Below are positions 59,652-64,000 of a stretch of DNA of 64,000 bases, piece by piece. The stretch covers positions 62,001-126,000 of the forward strand of contig JABWDB010000035.1 in assembly GCA_019614645.1 (NCBI GenBank), read 5' to 3'. The translations under genes were made by a program, and so were the position numbers. This DNA comes from Stratiolaelaps scimitus. Its lineage: Eukaryota; Arthropoda; Arachnida; Mesostigmata; Laelapidae. Numbering within the stretch: the first letter of the stretch is position 1; the number at the start of each line of letters is the position of its first letter. The notes beneath the pieces were generated by a model, which was given only the letters and a program-made list of their open reading frames with translations, did no database searches and was not told the DNA's origin.

Positions 59652-62600
59652 TCAGTCGTCTTCATCGAATCTGCCGGCCAACACCTGCATACGTAGTTCG
59701 GATATGGCCGAACCCTCAAATACGCGTTTAATCCCTCGTGGCAGGCTTCGGCATGAAGTGAGATTGAGCTTTCTCAGCCGCTGACATCGATCAAGAACGA
59801 TCTTGAGCGTGGAGAATGATACGGACGAGCCTTTCAAGTCCAGGTCATAGACGTTCGATGGTGTTTCTGAGTGCGTCGCTAGAGCACGCAACGCGGCATT
59901 GATCGCTGTATCGTGCGACACCCAACTCACGTCAATCACCTTCAAGCTATGCGCCCACTGAAATTACAGCATTCACAAGGATTCCACTGCTGTTAGTCGA
60001 CGAACAGAGTAAGATACTACGCGCTGGCGGGAGTAAGCATAGGAGCATCTTGAAATACACAGAGGAATCCCTCAATATTCCGGTATTCAAGTATCGTTTC
60101 GAATGGGAAAATGGAACAGATTTGTTGATCTGGGAACATACGTTTGTATAGGTTTGTATAGACAAGACAAAACGGATGACTGTCCTACCTTATTCATAAT
60201 GAGTTCGACGTCAGGATTGGTTGCTGCATCGCAGTTTGCCAGATATAGCTGTGTGAGGTCCCAGGCAGGTATCTTGATAAGTCCGGACACACTTAAGCCT
60301 TTGCAGCTCCGGACATCCAATAGCGTCAGCTTTTCAGATGCCTTGAGGATGCGCTCGAGTGCCGAATCACTGAGATCGAAAAGGTTAGCTACCGAGAGCT
60401 CCTCGAGTACGGGAAATCCAGGTGACCGAGCTTGCTCGGCTGGGGGTGTCGCCGACAATCTCACCTGGGTATTGGCTAATCGAAGAACTCGAAGATCGGA
60501 ACATGTTTCCTGGATACGCTCCAGAGGGAATACCATACAACATGTCATCGTGATATTGGACAAGTCCAATATTTGTAGCCTCGAAAGATACAGCTGGAAT
60601 ACACAAGCAAACAAACAGCAAGAGAGAGGGACACCCATCGAGCAAGCATCAGCAAAAAAAAACACAGAATTAATCAGTCTCATATATCATAAGTCAAATT
60701 AGTTAGTCTTCAAAATCTAGACATATGCGCTGATGTTATCTGGTCAGATGATCATTGTATCTTACACATCTTAAATATAACGCGAGAGTTGATCCTATAT
60801 CGATAGCAATATTAGGCTTCCGGTGAAGTGTTCCGTCACACAGACTCAGGCTAGAAGCACCCGTCTGACCGTGACACCTAGTGACGGCAGCAAAGTAGAG
60901 GGCATCTACTATAATTTACTTACAGGTATCAAGTTTAGGATGCTGTTCAGGGATGCGACGGCGTTTTCGGCGAGGCACAGCTGGACGAGGTTTTCTCCCC
61001 GTTTGATAATAAGGCTTTTAAGGACGTTTGGTGCACACGTCGAACAAGTACTGGCACTTCGATTTTTCGTCGTTCCCGAAATGTCGAGGCCTCGTAACCG
61101 GTCGCACTTATTGACGATATACTCCATCGTTTCCATGGACAGCTTGTTATTGTACGATAGGTTAAGCACCTCGAGACGAGGACAATTGTTGATCACGTTC
61201 GCAACGGTGCCGTGCGTTATTTTCGGCCCGAAATTCGACAGATTGAGCTCGCGCACCCTCTTCAACATGCCGGAACTGGCCCACCGCGTTAGTTGGGCCT
61301 CCGTTACCTTGACTATTGACATATCCACCTTCTCCCATAGTGACACGTCCTCTGCAACGGCCCGCCATTCCGGGCAAACTTCTCGAACGCTGAAGACAAT
61401 AAATGACACGCGACACGCACAAACACAAATTAAACTCTATTGAAACGAAGACACGAATAATAATAATAATAATAATGATAATGAAATATACAAAATCATG
61501 GTTGCACGTCAAAGTATGCCTTGCTTGAATATTAATGATTCGCATCAGATGGTGTAAGAGAAGTTCTGCAACACCAATAACATGCACGGGGCCATCTAGG
61601 GTACCTTATTTCCTTGTTCAAATATATATTAGTGTCGTACAAATCCACTGTATATAATTTTTTTTTGATCTGACCCTCAGCTGTTCCCCTATCTGACAGG
61701 CCTCAGCTCTTAACCTTTAGGTATTACTATGAGGACCTGTCGGGGCCACCTTTGCTTATTCTCTTCCTTCCTCGTACCAGGCGAGAATCTTCAGATCAAG
61801 AAAGATGATAAAGAACTCCAAAGATTCTACGCGTCTGACAGGATTTGAACCCGCGTCCCTCCGGTAAATCCACTATATATGGTGCATCATTTCAAACACA
61901 CCATGCAAATACCACTTCAATATACTCCATATACTACCAATGATCCTGTTAAAAAAGGTAGCTCATGAAATAAAAAAGACGATTGGGTGTCAATCTATTA
62001 TTGAAGCTATGAGCTCAATACGGGCACGAGCTTACGTGATCAGGAAAGGCAGGACTCCGAATTTTTCGACCCCATGCCGAAAGATCTTTAGCAGGACCTC
62101 CCGAGGCATCTGTCGATTCCACAGTCCCGGTGCGCACGGAGGCGGGCCATCATAAACAGGATCCGAAATTTCCGGCTTTTTCTTGAGAACGAGCTTGAGT
62201 GAATTTGACCCCTCGACGTTTTCTGCCACCATGATACTTTTCTTGCGCCGGCCGCGCTTTTTCACTTTTTCATCCTTATCTTTCTTTGAATGTTTGCGTT
62301 TTTTTGGTATTACCAGCTGAAATAATCACGAAACGAACGTCTGTCTGAGTACATGCGTGAGTAAAGGTCAAAATCACTGCCATAGGGTTTCACATATGAG
62401 ATGACATGTGAGCTGCATATATTATGAGGTATAGAAGCGGCTAACAAAAACATAGCTGCAACTCGCGAGGCCGTCATGTTGAAAACTCACACCATATCGT
62501 TATGTAAGTCATTAGCACATATGGATGATGTTCGCGACCTAGTTACGGTTATAGTACAACATTTGACATCGTTTGCGTGGATTCGATCGATCGACGCTGA

Positions 62601-63841
62601 TGTGTCATGAAGACAATGATGAACGAACGAAGTGAGACGGGGAATCCAGTTTAATTCACCTGTAATTTCGTTTCAGGCTTCTTCGCCAGCGGAACAGCCG
62701 GCGACGAGGGTGCACGTTTTTGGCCAGCGACCTTGTTAGCTTTTTTCGCCTCAACGATGCTGTGGTTCTCGGGCGAGCTCGGCTGTTCTCTGTCGTTCGA
62801 CTCCTCTTCGTCATCGCCCTCGTCATCGTTGACATCGCCGGCGGTCGGTGTCGCCGTTGTAGTGTCCGGGCTTCGCGCCAGAACGGGACTGCACGCGGAC
62901 GATGCAGCACCGTTGTCCAGTGACGCTGGCGATGCCTATCGCAGCAAACATCGCGTGAAATGATCGAGAGGAACAAGTACATTAGAACCACGTAATGTAA
63001 CAGCATCATCGGGTTATACTGATGCCGGACGCCGCTGTCAATGAGGCCACGGGAGCGAGTCGCTTCCACGTTGTCGTTATTGCTGCTATCCCATAATGAC
63101 CTAGGTCATGGGGCTAGAAGTTGTTCTCCTAACATGAAGCTATTCGCACGGCACATATACGAGTTGCCGACGGTGTTAACAGAGAAAAACTCTATGATAT
63201 CTATGTCATTATATTTAATATGGTTATCCGATCTGCAATCCATTCACTCCTCAAAGGTGGTGGAATCTTGGACGCGACAGATCTCGCGAGCAAAAAAGTT
63301 CCAAAGGGATCGGACAGTATTCACTAACGAAGCTGTGGTAGCACAGGCTTGGAATAATCGCCCCCCATTCTATAATAAACTCTAGGGATTTATCCAAATT
63401 TATAGTTCGAGTCAAGGACCAGCACTTGAGACTCTGTGGTAATAACATGAAATTATCCTTTATTGTAAAATATATACCTGCATTACCCAAGTAGAGGAGA
63501 TGCCTAGGAAGGGAATGCCCCTTGTGTGACTCTGTGGTGCTCTATATAAATGTAATAATATATAAAATATTCGTGTTTGTGCAAACGACCCTCACCTTGT
63601 CGGACTCGTTGTTCACTTCCTTGTCCATGATAGGCGGGGGTTGTTCCTCTTTCGACTTTCGAACAGGTTCTCCTTCAGATGTTGCAGTATCAACGCAATC
63701 GTCTCTTGAGCTGTCCGACTCACTTGAGCTAGACGCGGACCGTTTCGCCGTCTTCGCTGGCTCGACGAAATCTGGATCGTCCGAATCAGAGTCTGAGGGA
63801 AAATCTCGGTGGTTGGCGTGAAATGAGAACAGGATGGGCAT
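59652..63841 (-). CDS. FBXL6: F-box/LRR-repeat protein 6-like
   Basis: Six minus-strand exons: 63596-63841, 62660-62935, 62036-62316, 60924-61389, 60189-60593, 59652-59957. Phases 0, 0, 2, 0, 0 all join, giving 659 residues. Residues 1 to ~215 are a disordered Ser/Asp/Glu- then Lys/Arg-rich region (SDSDSDDPD, SASSSSESDSS, KKRGRRKKS), possibly nuclear. The F-box follows: RQMPREVLLKIFRHG, then VCPEWRAVAEDVSLWEKVD. Leucine-rich repeats follow, for example LEVLNLSYNNKLS, LRGLDISGTTKN, LQILDLSNITM, LTLLDVRSCKGLS. The last exon carries LNLTSCRSLPRGIKRVFEG, very like the FBXL6 C terminus. F-box proteins bring substrates to SCF ubiquitin ligases; the substrate is unknown. The start is the first in-frame ATG (CCAGGATGC context). 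Confidence 0.88.
61655..61880 (-). repeat. tRNA-headed SINE with poly(A) tail, in an FBXL6 intron
   Basis: The minus strand reads a T-arm/B-box CGCGGGTTCAAATCC (near 61845), then a body with CGACAGGTCCTCATAGTAAT, GAGGCCTGTCAGATAGGGG, ACAGCTGAGGGTCAGATC, and an A run (61657-61665). The tail and tRNA-like head define a short retroposon of about 220 bp. A related body lies at 22850-22975. Confidence 0.65.
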
Positions 63842-64000
63842 CCTGGTCGCCAGCACCGCTTTGCCCAACTCCTAGCAAGGCCGCGTTCGATCTATCGGCT
63901 GCCCGGCGCATCACAAAAGCATCGCCCGCCAACAGTGCGTTGGGGCGGGGGTATTGCTAACGTCGATCGCTCAATTCACGCGAGCGGATAACGCCGTGAG
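63842..64000 (-). other. Upstream region of the FBXL6-like gene
   Basis: A GC-rich 5' flank with no TATA box seen on the minus strand, as expected for a housekeeping gene. The frame stays open upstream of the chosen ATG for nine codons without another ATG. Confidence 0.35.

Overview
The window reads as nuclear DNA of an arthropod. Coding regions are split by GT-AG introns, codon use is unbiased, and there are cuticle chitin-binding, HP1, p115/USO1 and FBXL6-type genes. It also holds mariner/Tc1 transposons, non-LTR retrotransposons, tRNA-derived SINEs and many (TA)n microsatellites. Small introns, a Q/H-rich p115 tail and the repeat content suggest a chelicerate such as a parasitiform mite (Varroa/Tropilaelaps-like). 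The species is inferred and not proven by the sequence.

Layout. 0-0.3 kb: first coding exon of a small secreted protein (minus strand, running off the left edge). 0.5-1.6 kb: left arm of a 1.1-kb inverted repeat carrying an intact tRNA-Arg(TCT); the right arm is at 23.0-24.1 kb. 2.0-3.5 kb: decayed Tc1/Tc3-like transposon. 4.9-16.1 kb (minus): four-exon gene for a three-domain chitin-binding cuticle protein (CPAP3/obstructor type), with a mariner in its last intron and an 8.6-kb first intron. 16-27 kb: mostly non-coding, with SINE pieces, a perfect hairpin and TA arrays. 27.6-39.5 kb: a transposon graveyard of two non-LTR elements, several mariner fragments, fold-back palindromes, tRNA-like repeats, a DEDDh-exonuclease-like fragment and a possible old viral insertion. 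40.5-42.3 kb (minus): an HP1-type gene in which only the chromoshadow domain is found. 47.6-52.3 kb (plus): p115/USO1 tethering factor with a long low-complexity tail. 52.3-58.4 kb: non-coding and microsatellite-rich. 58.4-59.4 kb: decayed mariner with intact ends. 59.65-63.84 kb (minus): FBXL6-type F-box/LRR gene.

The four recognised host genes (cuticle, heterochromatin, Golgi tethering, ubiquitin ligase adaptor) are independent single-copy loci with no shared pathway. The exon models were built by hand. Every splice phase was checked and joins in frame for the CPAP3, HP1, p115 and FBXL6 genes.
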